Source of the DNA: DASZTV01 sp035547515
GTDB taxonomy: Bacteria > Actinomycetota > Actinomycetes > JAFAQI01
Assembly: GCA_035547515.1 (NCBI GenBank)
Contig: DASZUS010000045.1
Span: 62,001 to 126,000, forward strand
Reading direction: 5' to 3'
Length of the DNA: 64,000 nt
Below are positions 16,525-23,759 of the stretch, piece by piece. Both the position numbers and the translations under genes were made by a program. Positions within the stretch are counted from its first letter, which is position 1. Every line of letters begins with the position of its first letter. The notes below the pieces were generated by a model that saw only the letters and a program-made list of their open reading frames with translations, was not told the origin of the DNA and searched no databases.

Positions 16525-18137
16525 CAGGGCACGACCGTTTGCGGCTCGAGCACGATCATTTCTCCCGCGGGCACTTGGTCCGGCTCGAGTAGCAGCCGAA
16601 TGGCGTGGTGCGCGGCCAGCGCAGCGGCGTGCCAGACGGCGGCGGGCGGCGTAGTGCTGACAGGGCTGCCGCAGCCCGTTTCATACTTCTCCGGCCGCCG
16701 CGCCGGTAGTCGCGGAGTCGGCACAGGGGTGTCCCCCCGGCGGGTCGGTATCCGGTCGACACGGACCGCGTAGCCGTCGGCGAGCACGCACGCCGACAGC
16801 AGCTGGCCGCCTCCGTTGCGGGCAGTCGCGGCCAGCAGCGCGGATGCGGTTGAGTCGGCGGTCGCGTCGACGACGAGGTCGCACCCGGCGAGGAGGGTGA
16901 TCGCGTCCTCGATCGTGGTGAGCGACCCGACCGCAGCCGTGACGGTGGTGTGAGAGGTGGGCCGGTGCTCGCGCAGCCAGGTCTGCACGCCGAGCGACTT
17001 CGGCCTGCCGATGTAGCTGTCGTCGAGCAGGTGTCGGGTTGGGTTGCCCGGCACGAGCCGTTCGCCGTCGAGCAGGTGCAGAGTGCCGACACCGCTGCGG
17101 TGCAGCAGATCGGCGACGTTCGATCCGATGGAGCCGATGCCGACTACCGCGACGGAGTAGTCGGAGAGTCGCGCGGCGGCCGGGTGGGCGCGCAGGAGCC
17201 GGGTCGTCGCGTCGTCGGGAGCGGTCGGCTGGTACGCCAGCTGTAGAGGCGCGCCGGTCGCTGGCCGCGTCAACCGCAGCGCGAGCACGCCGACTGTGTC
17301 GTGGCGCTCGTAGCGGACGAGGACGCGGCGGAGGCCCTGGTCGACGCTGCGCTCGAGCTGCCGTGCCGTGTCCGCGTCGAGGAGGCCGAGCAGGCCGGCC
17401 CAGTCCCGGATCGGGGCACCGAGACGCCCGACGTTGACCACGAACGCGGTGTCGTCGGGCCACCGATGTTGTCCGCCGCGGCCGCCGGCTCGGGTCGGTG
17501 CCGCCCGGCCGGTGACCCGCAGGATGTCGTTGCGCTGCGGCCGCAGCCGTAGGGGTCGCCCGTCCTCACCGGTGAGGTCGGAGTACACGATCAGCCGGGT
17601 GTCGGCCGTGGCCGGCAGGTACCGCTCGAGGTCGAGCGCGGGCTCCGGTCCCGGCCAGCCTGCGGCGTCGTGAGCGACCCATGCGGTCGCCTGCTCGAGC
17701 AGCTGAACACCGTCGGCCCACGGCAGCCGGGTGTGATCGGCCTCGATGAACAGGCACATCCCGCCGTCACCGTTGCGGTGCCAGCCGTGGCCCGCCTCGT
17801 GATAATTGGAGTAGGCAGCGCGATAATTGGAGTAGGCAGCGCGCATGACTGCTTCTGCGTAGGCCTTCTCCAGCGGGCGAACGCTGGGCATTGCGAACGG
17901 GAACTCCGGTCCCGGCTCAATCTCGACGACGGTGACCCAGCCCACGCCGGTCGAGGGAGCGGGTAGGTCCGGGACAGTGCTGGTGTCGAGCAGCCCCCGC
18001 CAGCGCTCGGCACCGCCCGGCAGCCTCCGGAACCCGGCACCAGCGAGCGCATCCCGGAAGGCGTCCAGCGCAACGGCCGCCGCGACCCGCACCTGTTCCA
18101 GCGCGGGCCGCGGCTCCGTGTGATCCGGCTCGGTCAT
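16524..18137 (-). CDS. cap2: Cap2-like E2-E1 fusion protein (type II CBASS)
   Basis: A 537-residue fusion. An N-terminal E2-like domain has its presumed catalytic Cys128 in GDGGMCLF. A linker region follows, then a C-terminal ThiF/E1-like adenylation domain with the nucleotide loop GIGSIGSN (333-340), Asp357 in LLDGE, the VDATAD segment (423-428) and a likely E1 catalytic Cys489 in YETGCGSP. In characterised type II CBASS, Cap2 links the CD-NTase C-terminus to another molecule and primes its activity. I chose the ATG at 18137 because it overlaps the CD-NTase stop by 4 bp; the open frame extends to 18311. The E2 domain carries a perfect in-frame 21-bp tandem duplication (RAAYSNY, about residues 99-112) just before the active Cys. 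Confidence 0.88.
   Translation of the reverse strand: MTEPDHTEPRPALEQVRVAAAVALDAFRDALAGAGFRRLPGGAERWRGLLDTSTVPDLPAPSTGVGWVTVVEIEPGPEFPFAMPSVRPLEKAYAEAVMRAAYSNYRAAYSNYHEAGHGWHRNGDGGMCLFIEADHTRLPWADGVQLLEQATAWVAHDAAGWPGPEPALDLERYLPATADTRLIVYSDLTGEDGRPLRLRPQRNDILRVTGRAAPTRAGGRGGQHRWPDDTAFVVNVGRLGAPIRDWAGLLGLLDADTARQLERSVDQGLRRVLVRYERHDTVGVLALRLTRPATGAPLQLAYQPTAPDDATTRLLRAHPAAARLSDYSVAVVGIGSIGSNVADLLHRSGVGTLHLLDGERLVPGNPTRHLLDDSYIGRPKSLGVQTWLREHRPTSHTTVTAAVGSLTTIEDAITLLAGCDLVVDATADSTASALLAATARNGGGQLLSACVLADGYAVRVDRIPTRRGDTPVPTPRLPARRPEKYETGCGSPVSTTPPAAVWHAAALAAHHAIRLLLEPDQVPAGEMIVLEPQTVVP
17801..17842. repeat. Perfect 2 x 21-bp tandem duplication inside cap2
   Basis: Two identical, adjacent 21-base units (17801-17821 and 17822-17842), each starting GATAATTGGAG. 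Being a multiple of three, it duplicates seven residues (AAYSNY plus Arg) without breaking the frame. Perfect identity implies a recent event. Confidence 0.9.
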
Positions 18138-19171
18138 CCGAACCGGCGGTTCCCGGCCGGCACCTGACGGTCGCCAGCGGTGACCGCGGCGAACCGCTTC
18201 ACGGTGCCGTCCAGGTTGCACTCGGACGGCATCGGGAACACGTAGTCGTTGTTGCCCAGGTCGTCGACGGCCTTGCCGAGGATGTCCCGGAAGGCCTTGG
18301 CCGCCGCGCACCGGTCGCTGTTGTGCAGCGCGGTCTCGGCCTTGTCGGCAGCCTCACGGAACGCGTTGGCGAGCGCCTGCTTATCGGCGTCGTCGCCACG
18401 GACGTAGACCTTCTCGCCCTGCAGCGTGGGGTCGTCGAGGCCGAGCCCAAGCACGAACGCGCTGGTGAGAACCGTCGCGGTCTCCCGCAGCGCGCTGACG
18501 AAGTACTCGGCCTGTGTCGCGCCGCCGACCCGGCCGGTGCGGAACGCGTGCAGCGTCGCGATCTCGACGACAAGGCCCCCCGGCTTCTTCTTCCCCATCA
18601 GCGACCGGCGGGTCTGCCGCATGAGCTTCACCGTGGGCACGTACATGCCGTTGTGGTGGTCGGCGTCGTTGAGCTCGGTTGTCAGCCGTCCGAGCTCCTC
18701 CGGGTTCGTCACCTGCCAGTCCTGCTCGTTGCGCATCGGCAGCTGCCAGACCTTCTCGCCGTAGGGCGTGGTGTAGGGCCGGGCGGGCACGGCGTCGACG
18801 TACAGGCCGTCGTACTCCGGGAACGCGACCTGCAGGCTCCGGGCCTGGCGGGCGACCCGCGGCTTGCCGTTCACCGCGGGGAACGCTGCCTTGAGGACCC
18901 GCTCGAACTCCTTGAGCAGCGTGGCCGGGAGCTCGTCGGCGCCGACGGTCAGGAGCCGCCCGAAGACGTCGACGTCCTTCATCCGGCGGATGCTGACCCG
19001 CCGCTTGTAGCTGCCGATGAGAATGGGGCTGAAGCCCCAGCCGGAGATGACGTCGTCGGCGGCGAGGACGGTCTTGACCTGGTCGTGCGCCTCCGGCGCG
19101 TGGTCCTTGTCGTCCTGGGTCGGCTCGATGTTCTCCAGCGCCTTGTCGAACTGGGTGCTGAACACGTTCAA
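18134..19171 (-). CDS. CD-NTase (cGAS/DncV-like nucleotidyltransferase), CBASS
   Basis: A 345-residue oligonucleotide cyclase of the CBASS system, which on phage infection would make a cyclic di- or trinucleotide messenger. The nucleotidyltransferase signature is complete: Gly53-Ser54 in IGSYKRR, Asp66 and Asp68 in MKDVDVFGR, and a third carboxylate, Asp126, in LYVDAVPARP. The C-terminus (VPAGNRRFG) ends in glycine, as expected if Cap2 conjugates the terminal residue. The start was set to TTG 19171: AAGGAGGT lies at 19176-19183, five bases upstream, and the upstream frame is arginine-rich nonsense. GTG 19165 is an alternative. Product nucleotide and clade are not readable by eye. It precedes Cap2 with a 4-bp overlap; the gap to the metallopeptidase gene is 124 bp. 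Confidence 0.9.
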   Translation of the reverse strand: MNVFSTQFDKALENIEPTQDDKDHAPEAHDQVKTVLAADDVISGWGFSPILIGSYKRRVSIRRMKDVDVFGRLLTVGADELPATLLKEFERVLKAAFPAVNGKPRVARQARSLQVAFPEYDGLYVDAVPARPYTTPYGEKVWQLPMRNEQDWQVTNPEELGRLTTELNDADHHNGMYVPTVKLMRQTRRSLMGKKKPGGLVVEIATLHAFRTGRVGGATQAEYFVSALRETATVLTSAFVLGLGLDDPTLQGEKVYVRGDDADKQALANAFREAADKAETALHNSDRCAAAKAFRDILGKAVDDLGNNDYVFPMPSECNLDGTVKRFAAVTAGDRQVPAGNRRFG

Positions 19172-19295
19172 CGGGACCTCCTTGGTCCAACGGTGCGGCC
19201 TCGGGGTCACGCGACACCCTCGACGCTGTCCGGGAGCTGCTGTGTTCCCCTCTACCAGCAACGGACGACGTAACTTCCGCCGTCGGGCGTCGGCG

Positions 19296-20345
19296 CTAGC
19301 TGCAGTCGCGGCACCGGGTGCCGCTGCCGGTGAACATCGACGCCGGCAGCACCAGGAAGCAGCCGTCGCAGCAGAGCTCCTCGACGGCGGGCGCGCAGTT
19401 GCACCGGCCGCATGCCGGGCAGTGCGGCGAGCCGCACCGCGCGCAGGACCTGTCGAAGGTGCGGAACATGTGGCCGCACTCGTCGTGCTCACACGTCCAG
19501 GACCGCGCGACCGGGCCACTGCTCCGCGAGGTCGGGGCGAACCGTTCCCACGCGGCGTGATCGGTCACGGCGACGACCACCATGTAGCCGCCGATGTTGC
19601 CTGTCTGCACGTACAGCTCGTCGCCGCGGATGCCGTCGCGGTAGACGAACCGGGTGCGGCCGGTCGCGCGCCAGCTGTCCCGCGAGAGGGCGTCCCGGAT
19701 GACGTCGACGCGACTCTGGTCGCTGCCGCGACCGACCGGCGGCAGGCCGTGGGCGGCGGCGAAGCGCACGGTGCCGTCGGGGTCGAGGACGAGCACGTGC
19801 CCAGGGGCCGGCAGCCGCTCGGCGGCGCGAACGGCCACGGCGGCGCGCGACGCAGGCGAGGACGTCCATAGTCGGACGACCGCCGATGCGGTCACGCCGG
19901 CTCCTAGGTGCTCGGCGAGGCGGCCGTCGGGCAGCAGCACTGCGGAGGCGAACGCGTCGCAGGTGGCGTCCTCGAGCCCGTGCCCGCCGTCGGGCTGGTC
20001 GAGCAGCTCGGCCATGCGGTCAAGGTCGGTCTGCTGCAGGTGGTGGCCGAACTCGTGCAGCAGCGTGAACGCCTCGTGTCCGGTCACGGCGGTGTCGGCA
20101 ACGGCGAGCACGACGGGAGTGATGTCACCGAGGTACGCACCGGAGACGCTGCAGCCCGCGTCGGTCTGCGACTCGGGCACGAACCGCACCTCGAGGTCTG
20201 GCCGGCCCCGCAATGCGGCGAGCGGGCTCGACTGCAACGCCGTGACCAACGCTGGGTCGGCGGCGGTGAGGGCAGCGACGATGTCGGCGGCGCGTTCACG
20301 CGCGGCGACCCGGGATACCGGAGTCTGGTCGCGGGTGTCACCCAT
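19296..20345 (-). CDS. ImmA/IrrE-type zinc metallopeptidase with Cys-rich tail (CapP-like)
   Basis: A 349-residue protein. An N-terminal metallopeptidase domain has HEFGH at 97-101 and a downstream EDATCDAFA (125-133) whose Glu is the likely third ligand, the COG2856 pattern. A middle region (about 165-275) follows, and then a C-terminal tail with 13 cysteines between 285 and 348 that looks like two or more zinc ribbons. In CBASS loci with a CapH/CapP pair, CapP cleaves the HTH repressor CapH in response to DNA damage signals; position and domain fit that role. It overlaps the HTH gene by 8 bp. The Cys-rich tail is an unusual addition and may sense nucleic acid. Confidence 0.8.
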   Translation of the reverse strand: MGDTRDQTPVSRVAARERAADIVAALTAADPALVTALQSSPLAALRGRPDLEVRFVPESQTDAGCSVSGAYLGDITPVVLAVADTAVTGHEAFTLLHEFGHHLQQTDLDRMAELLDQPDGGHGLEDATCDAFASAVLLPDGRLAEHLGAGVTASAVVRLWTSSPASRAAVAVRAAERLPAPGHVLVLDPDGTVRFAAAHGLPPVGRGSDQSRVDVIRDALSRDSWRATGRTRFVYRDGIRGDELYVQTGNIGGYMVVVAVTDHAAWERFAPTSRSSGPVARSWTCEHDECGHMFRTFDRSCARCGSPHCPACGRCNCAPAVEELCCDGCFLVLPASMFTGSGTRCRDCS

Positions 20346-21225
20346 TGAGCGTCACGTGAAAGTAGCGCTCGAGTCGGGCGTCCCACGCGGGCTCGGTGCG
20401 GTCCCCGACCTGTCGCGCCGCCAGTCGCCACACTCCGAACGCTGCGGTCTGGCGGGCCGTGACCTCGGACATGCCGCGGCGGCGAGCGAGCGCCTGCACC
20501 TGCGGTCGTCGGCGCGGCCGGTCGAGCAGCGACACGATCTCGGCCGGCGGAGCCGGGTTCGCCGCGAGGATCTGTTCGACCGTCCGGTTGAGCGCGGGCG
20601 CCAGCGTTTCGGCCTGCTCGGCGGTGACCGGCAGGCGGCCGCGGAGCAGCGCGAGGGCTTCCTGCGGCGCCAGGTCGAGGAGGGCGACGAGCCGTTGCGG
20701 GTCGATGCCGGCGGCACGCAGCTCCTCGGCGAGGGTGCCGGCACCGGTCGGAGCCCAGCGGGCGGCAGCGAGGAGGTCGAGCTCGTCCTCGAGATATGCG
20801 CGGTACTCGGCACGCGGGTCGGCCGGGTTGACGATCACGGACCCCGTGCCGGCCATCAGACTCTTGACCGGCCACTCGCCGAGGAACCGGTCGAGCACGG
20901 TCATTGGCAGCACACGGCGGAGCCCGATCCAGGTGACCGTGTCGACGCCGAGCGGGCTCTCGCCGGCGGGCACGACCGCGGCGTCGTTGTCCGCGTACTC
21001 GACGTCAAGGGTGACCGGTGCGGCCTCGACGGCGTCGGTGGTCACACGCAGCACCGCGACGAGCTCGCTCGTCTCCTCCCACCGAGCCCGCCACAGCTGA
21101 CCCGGTTGTGGATCTGGCGGCGCGGTCTGTGCGGCCTGCTGCACCCGCGCAGGCAGCACGCTGGGGGCAAGCGCGCGGCGGAGCCGGTCAGCGGCGTCGC
21201 CCGGCGCGGAGGTCACGATCGCCAT
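20338..21225 (-). CDS. XRE-like HTH regulator paired with metallopeptidase (CapH-like)
   Basis: A 295-residue protein. Residues ~40-120 form a beta-rich region (PGQLWRARWEE, TWIGLRRVLP) of unknown type. Residues ~165-225 have the layout of a Cro/CI helix-turn-helix: LAEELRAAGIDPQRLVALL, then ALLRGRLPVTAEQAETLAPAL, then TVEQIL. The C-terminal ~70 residues contain a second basic helical stretch. The 8-bp overlap with the ImmA/IrrE gene suggests a CapH/CapP repressor-protease pair, though CapH proteins I know of have the HTH at the N-terminus. Start: ATG 21225, with AGGAAGG directly before it; GTG 21216 has better spacing from that ribosome site. GCACAG-AA-CAGACGA 40 bp upstream is a candidate autoregulatory operator. 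Confidence 0.65.
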   Translation of the reverse strand: MAIVTSAPGDAADRLRRALAPSVLPARVQQAAQTAPPDPQPGQLWRARWEETSELVAVLRVTTDAVEAAPVTLDVEYADNDAAVVPAGESPLGVDTVTWIGLRRVLPMTVLDRFLGEWPVKSLMAGTGSVIVNPADPRAEYRAYLEDELDLLAAARWAPTGAGTLAEELRAAGIDPQRLVALLDLAPQEALALLRGRLPVTAEQAETLAPALNRTVEQILAANPAPPAEIVSLLDRPRRRPQVQALARRRGMSEVTARQTAAFGVWRLAARQVGDRTEPAWDARLERYFHVTLNG

Positions 21226-21264
21226 CCTTCCTGTCTGCGGGGCACGGTAGGTCCAGCCCCTCCT

Positions 21265-21280
21265 GCACAGAACAGACGAC
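21265..21280. promoter_or_regulatory. Candidate operator upstream of the CapH-like gene
   Basis: GCACAG-AACAGACGAC, a split form of the GCACAGACGAA motif, lies 40-55 bases before the start of the HTH gene and between it and the sigma-like gene. It is a plausible autoregulatory site. Confidence 0.35.
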
Positions 21281-21292
21281 CTATCCCGACGG

Positions 21293-22363
21293 TCACGACT
21301 CGCCCCGGCAGCGTTCGGCCAGAGACAGCACGGTCTCGTCGCGCTCGTCGTCGTTGACGGTCGCGAGACGGACCTTCTCCGCGACCGCAGCCGCGATGGC
21401 CTTCGCCTGCTTCGGCCCGGTACCGGTGATGACCGCCAGGGCGGGGCCGGTCTCGCCCAGATGCGGGAGCAGATGGCGCTCAGTCGGTGTAAGCGACTGC
21501 CAGACGGTCTCCGAGCGGGACTCGAGCTCGGCGGGTGTCGCGGGCGCGGCATCCGGCCGCTCGTGCTCCGCTGCGGCCGGCTCGGTCCACGACTCGTCGG
21601 CGCTGAGGGAGACGACCGTCGGCGGGGTGAGCAGGGCGAACCGCTGCTGCAGGATCCGTGCCAGGTCCTCGTCCCGGACCGCGCCGCCGGCCACAGTCAG
21701 GACGGCGGCCGCGATCGTAACGAGCGCGTGCACCGTGTCCTTCGGGGTGGGGCCGGACTCGTTCCACCGCGTGATCGAGACGTCGCGCACCCCGAACGCC
21801 GCGTACATCAGCGCTGCCGCATCGCCAGTGCCCGCAGTGCACGGGCCGTCCGCTAACGCCCAGCCGGGGCTGCCGGCGAGGTCGGCGCGGGTGAAGCGCG
21901 GGTCGGCGCCGAGCAGCGTCTCGAGCCGGCGGCGCAGCTTGCCGCGGTCGGTTCCCTTGGCCTGGTCGATGAGGAAGTTGTGGATGGCGGTGAGCAGCAG
22001 CCGCTCCAATGAGCTGTCGTCAGTCGCCTTCGCGTAGCAGCCGAGGACGAGCGCCGGGCCCTTCTTGTCGAACATCTCGGCGAGCAGCTCGTCCACAGCC
22101 TCAGGGGTCCAGCCGTCGTGGCCGGGCGGCGGCGGGAATGGCGCGCGGTCAGTGACCTGTCGCCCGAGCCGCCGCAGCAGGGCGACAACCTCGTCGCCGC
22201 ATGCGCCCGTGGTCCGCAGTTCGTCGAAAGCTGACGTGTTCTCTCCCTCCCCATCCCTGGCCGGATGCCGTCCTAGCTCCGGCGGCTGCCGTCGCCGCGA
22301 ACGTTCACGGCGGCTAGCCTGGCCGAGCGGATCTGCGGGGACAAAGCACAGACGAACTCGCAC
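21293..22363 (-). CDS. Sigma-70-like protein of unknown function, first gene of the island
   Basis: The longest frame is 356 codons, but the first ~45 are arginine-rich and overlap motif repeats, so the true start is unresolved. Candidates are a CTG at 22219 behind a GGGGAGGGAGAG stretch and a GTG at 22096. The core DELLAEMFDKKGP, then SSLERLLLTAIHNFLIDQAK, then KLRRRLETLL resembles region 2 of sigma-70/ECF factors. The C-terminal part (LTPTERHLLPHLGETGPALAVITG) resembles a sigma4-type HTH segment. No enzymatic motif is seen. It is 67 bp upstream of the HTH gene on the same strand. It may activate the defence operon, but that is a guess. Confidence 0.5.
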   Translation of the reverse strand: MRVRLCFVPADPLGQASRRERSRRRQPPELGRHPARDGEGENTSAFDELRTTGACGDEVVALLRRLGRQVTDRAPFPPPPGHDGWTPEAVDELLAEMFDKKGPALVLGCYAKATDDSSLERLLLTAIHNFLIDQAKGTDRGKLRRRLETLLGADPRFTRADLAGSPGWALADGPCTAGTGDAAALMYAAFGVRDVSITRWNESGPTPKDTVHALVTIAAAVLTVAGGAVRDEDLARILQQRFALLTPPTVVSLSADESWTEPAAAEHERPDAAPATPAELESRSETVWQSLTPTERHLLPHLGETGPALAVITGTGPKQAKAIAAAVAEKVRLATVNDDERDETVLSLAERCRGES

Positions 22364-22370
22364 AGACGAA
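22346..22370. promoter_or_regulatory. Two direct copies of GCACAGACGAA at island right end
   Basis: GCACAGACGAA at 22346-22356 and again at 22360-22370, 14 bp start to start. They lie upstream of the core of the first island gene and 117 bp inside the right direct repeat. Shared with the left end (14621-14666) and with the HTH gene promoter region (21265-21280). Confidence 0.45.
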
Positions 22371-22470
22371 GCCGGTTCTCCGGTGGGAACGGGCGGGGAA
22401 AGCCGGGAACAGCAGGGAGCCTAAAACGGCCTCTGACCTGCGGCAACGGGCAACATGTCCGGTTTCACGC

Positions 22471-22647
22471 TCAGGGCTCCATCACGTGGCACCAGTGGCA
22501 TGCGGCGTAGCCGACGCTCAAGAAGACCGGCAGGTCGCGACGCCGGGCCTCGGCGAACGCCTCGTCGCTCCAGGGCCACCAGTCGACCGGGTTGTCCTTG
22601 TGCTGCAACAGGTACGGACTGGTCGCGCCCGCGAGTCGGTTGGTCAC
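22471..22647 (-). pseudogene. Stranded 5' fragment of the original yyaL
   Basis: Starts with GTG at 22647, overlapping the stop of the metallopeptidase gene by 4 bp (GTGA), and reads TNRLAGATSPYLLQHKDN on to CHWCHVMEP before a TGA at 22471. These 58 codons are the authentic 5' end of yyaL, cut off from the rest by the island. The original operon order therefore was metallopeptidase, yyaL, ATP-grasp, alpha-E, transglutaminase. It might still be translated as a short peptide but has no full thioredoxin fold. Confidence 0.85.
22487..22614. repeat. Right 128-bp direct repeat (attR-like)
   Basis: Same 128 bases as 14426-14553 with one mismatch (A at 22540). To its left is island DNA; to its right the original yyaL start and the preceding gene. 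Outside the block the two yyaL starts differ at many positions, although both still encode NRLAG[S/A]TSPYLLQ. Confidence 0.85.
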
Positions 22648-23666
22648 GCGGTCGACAGTAGGCGCGGATCGTTCGGCCGCTCCGCGGCGCCGGTGACGAG
22701 CCGGTGCACGAGCCGCATCTTGTCCAGCACGGCGTTGCTGAGCACGAACGGGTAGAGGTCGGGGTGGCCCATCGAGCGGTTGACCATGTTCAGCGCCCAG
22801 GTCAGCGGCAGCCAGATGCCGATGATGTGGTCGAAGCCAGCCGCGGTCGCGAGGGGTTTGTCGAGCGTCGCTCCCGCTGGGGCGAGCCCGAACGCGGCGG
22901 CGGTGTCGATGGTGTCGCGGATGTGGAGGTAGTGAGCGAAGGTCTCCGCCCAGTCCTCGGCGGGATGCATCGCGGCGTACGAGGAGATGAAGCTGTCGGA
23001 CCAATCCGCCGGCGCCCCTTCGCGGTAGTGCCGGTCCAGTGCCGCCTGGTAGTCGGCGTCCGGATCACCGAACAGCTGCTCGAACTCCTCTCGGGGTTCG
23101 CCGGACGAGGCGAGCACCAGGAAGTAGTAGTGACCGATCTCGTGGCGGAAGTGCCCCAAGAGGGTGCGGTACGGCTCGTCCATGGAGATCCGAAGCTGCT
23201 CGCGGTGGACGTCGTCGCTTTCCGCCAGGTCCAAGGTGATCACGCCGTCGGCGTGACCGGTCGTGACCGGGCCCGCGACGCTCGAGAGCAGGTCGAAGCA
23301 CAGGCCACGCTCGGGATCGTCGTCCCGGCCAGTGATGGGTAGTGCGAGCTCGGTCAGCTCGACGATCAAGCGCCGCTTGGCGGCTTCCGCGGCCGCGAAC
23401 TCGGGAAGCCCGACCGTGTCGTCGTCGGGAGGCCGGGTCCGGGTGAGCCGGCAGGACCGGCACAGCGTGGCGGAGGCATCGGCGCGGACGATCCAGTTGC
23501 AGGTCGCGATCTCTGCGTTCGCGCATCGGCGAAACCCGTCACCGGGCTCGAGGACCAGGAGGGCGAGCGAGTCGAGGTCGAAACCGAGCGGGCTGCCGCA
23601 TCCCAGGCACTGCGAGTTCTCGAACGCGAGCCGCAGCCCGCATCGCGGGCAGAGAAAGTCACGCAC
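22644..23666 (-). CDS. Putative zinc-binding metallopeptidase (DUF2248/Peptidase_Mx)
   Basis: A 340-residue protein. An N-terminal zinc-ribbon region has CxxC pairs at 6/9, 20/23 and 69/72. A metallopeptidase-like domain follows with HEIGH at 175-179 (GHFRHEIGHYYF), FGDPDADYQ and the conserved SSYAAMHPAEDWAETFAHYLHI. The family is frequently encoded with the ATP-grasp/alpha-E/transglutaminase genes, which fits the fact that it originally overlapped yyaL by 4 bp. The present downstream neighbour is the yyaL remnant and then the island. GTG start at 23666. Substrate unknown. Confidence 0.85.
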   Translation of the reverse strand: MRDFLCPRCGLRLAFENSQCLGCGSPLGFDLDSLALLVLEPGDGFRRCANAEIATCNWIVRADASATLCRSCRLTRTRPPDDDTVGLPEFAAAEAAKRRLIVELTELALPITGRDDDPERGLCFDLLSSVAGPVTTGHADGVITLDLAESDDVHREQLRISMDEPYRTLLGHFRHEIGHYYFLVLASSGEPREEFEQLFGDPDADYQAALDRHYREGAPADWSDSFISSYAAMHPAEDWAETFAHYLHIRDTIDTAAAFGLAPAGATLDKPLATAAGFDHIIGIWLPLTWALNMVNRSMGHPDLYPFVLSNAVLDKMRLVHRLVTGAAERPNDPRLLSTA

Positions 23667-23759
23667 GTCGGATAGCCGTGCGCAGCCAGCTCGTCACGGC
23701 CAAAGCCTTTCACCCCGACGGCCCGGCTACACCTTCCACCTCCGTTCGATGACCCGTGG

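Larger units (their letters stand above)
14426..22614. mobile_element. CBASS-carrying genomic island inserted in yyaL
   Basis: About 8.1 kb bounded by 128-bp direct repeats in the same orientation. Left of the island yyaL is complete. Right of it only codons 1-58 of a second yyaL copy remain, ending in a premature stop. All seven island genes are on the minus strand and form an anti-phage cluster. No tyrosine or serine recombinase, transposase or terminal inverted repeat is visible. The element could therefore have been mobilised in trans, have lost its integrase, or have entered by homologous recombination through yyaL. Motif repeats (GCACAGACGAA) lie 68 bp inside the left repeat and 117 bp inside the right one. 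Confidence 0.8.

Noticed and set aside
15200..19171. ISG15-like (Bil) conjugation operon instead of CBASS
   Set aside because: E1, E2 and JAMM domains occur in both, but there is no ubiquitin-like protein here, E2 and E1 are fused as in Cap2, and a CD-NTase is present.
18323..19273. 316-residue plus-strand frame antisense to the CD-NTase gene
   Set aside because: The opposite strand has an intact nucleotidyltransferase signature and ribosome site; this is a shadow.
19172..19295. ECF-type promoter (GGAAGTT...CGTC-like) before the CD-NTase gene
   Set aside because: Some resemblance on the minus strand, but spacing and the -10 part are too poor to call without transcript data.
19296..21225. 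Stand-alone toxin-antitoxin module (HTH plus ImmA/IrrE)
   Set aside because: Possible in isolation, but it precedes and faces the same way as the CBASS core within the same bounded island, which favours a regulatory pair.
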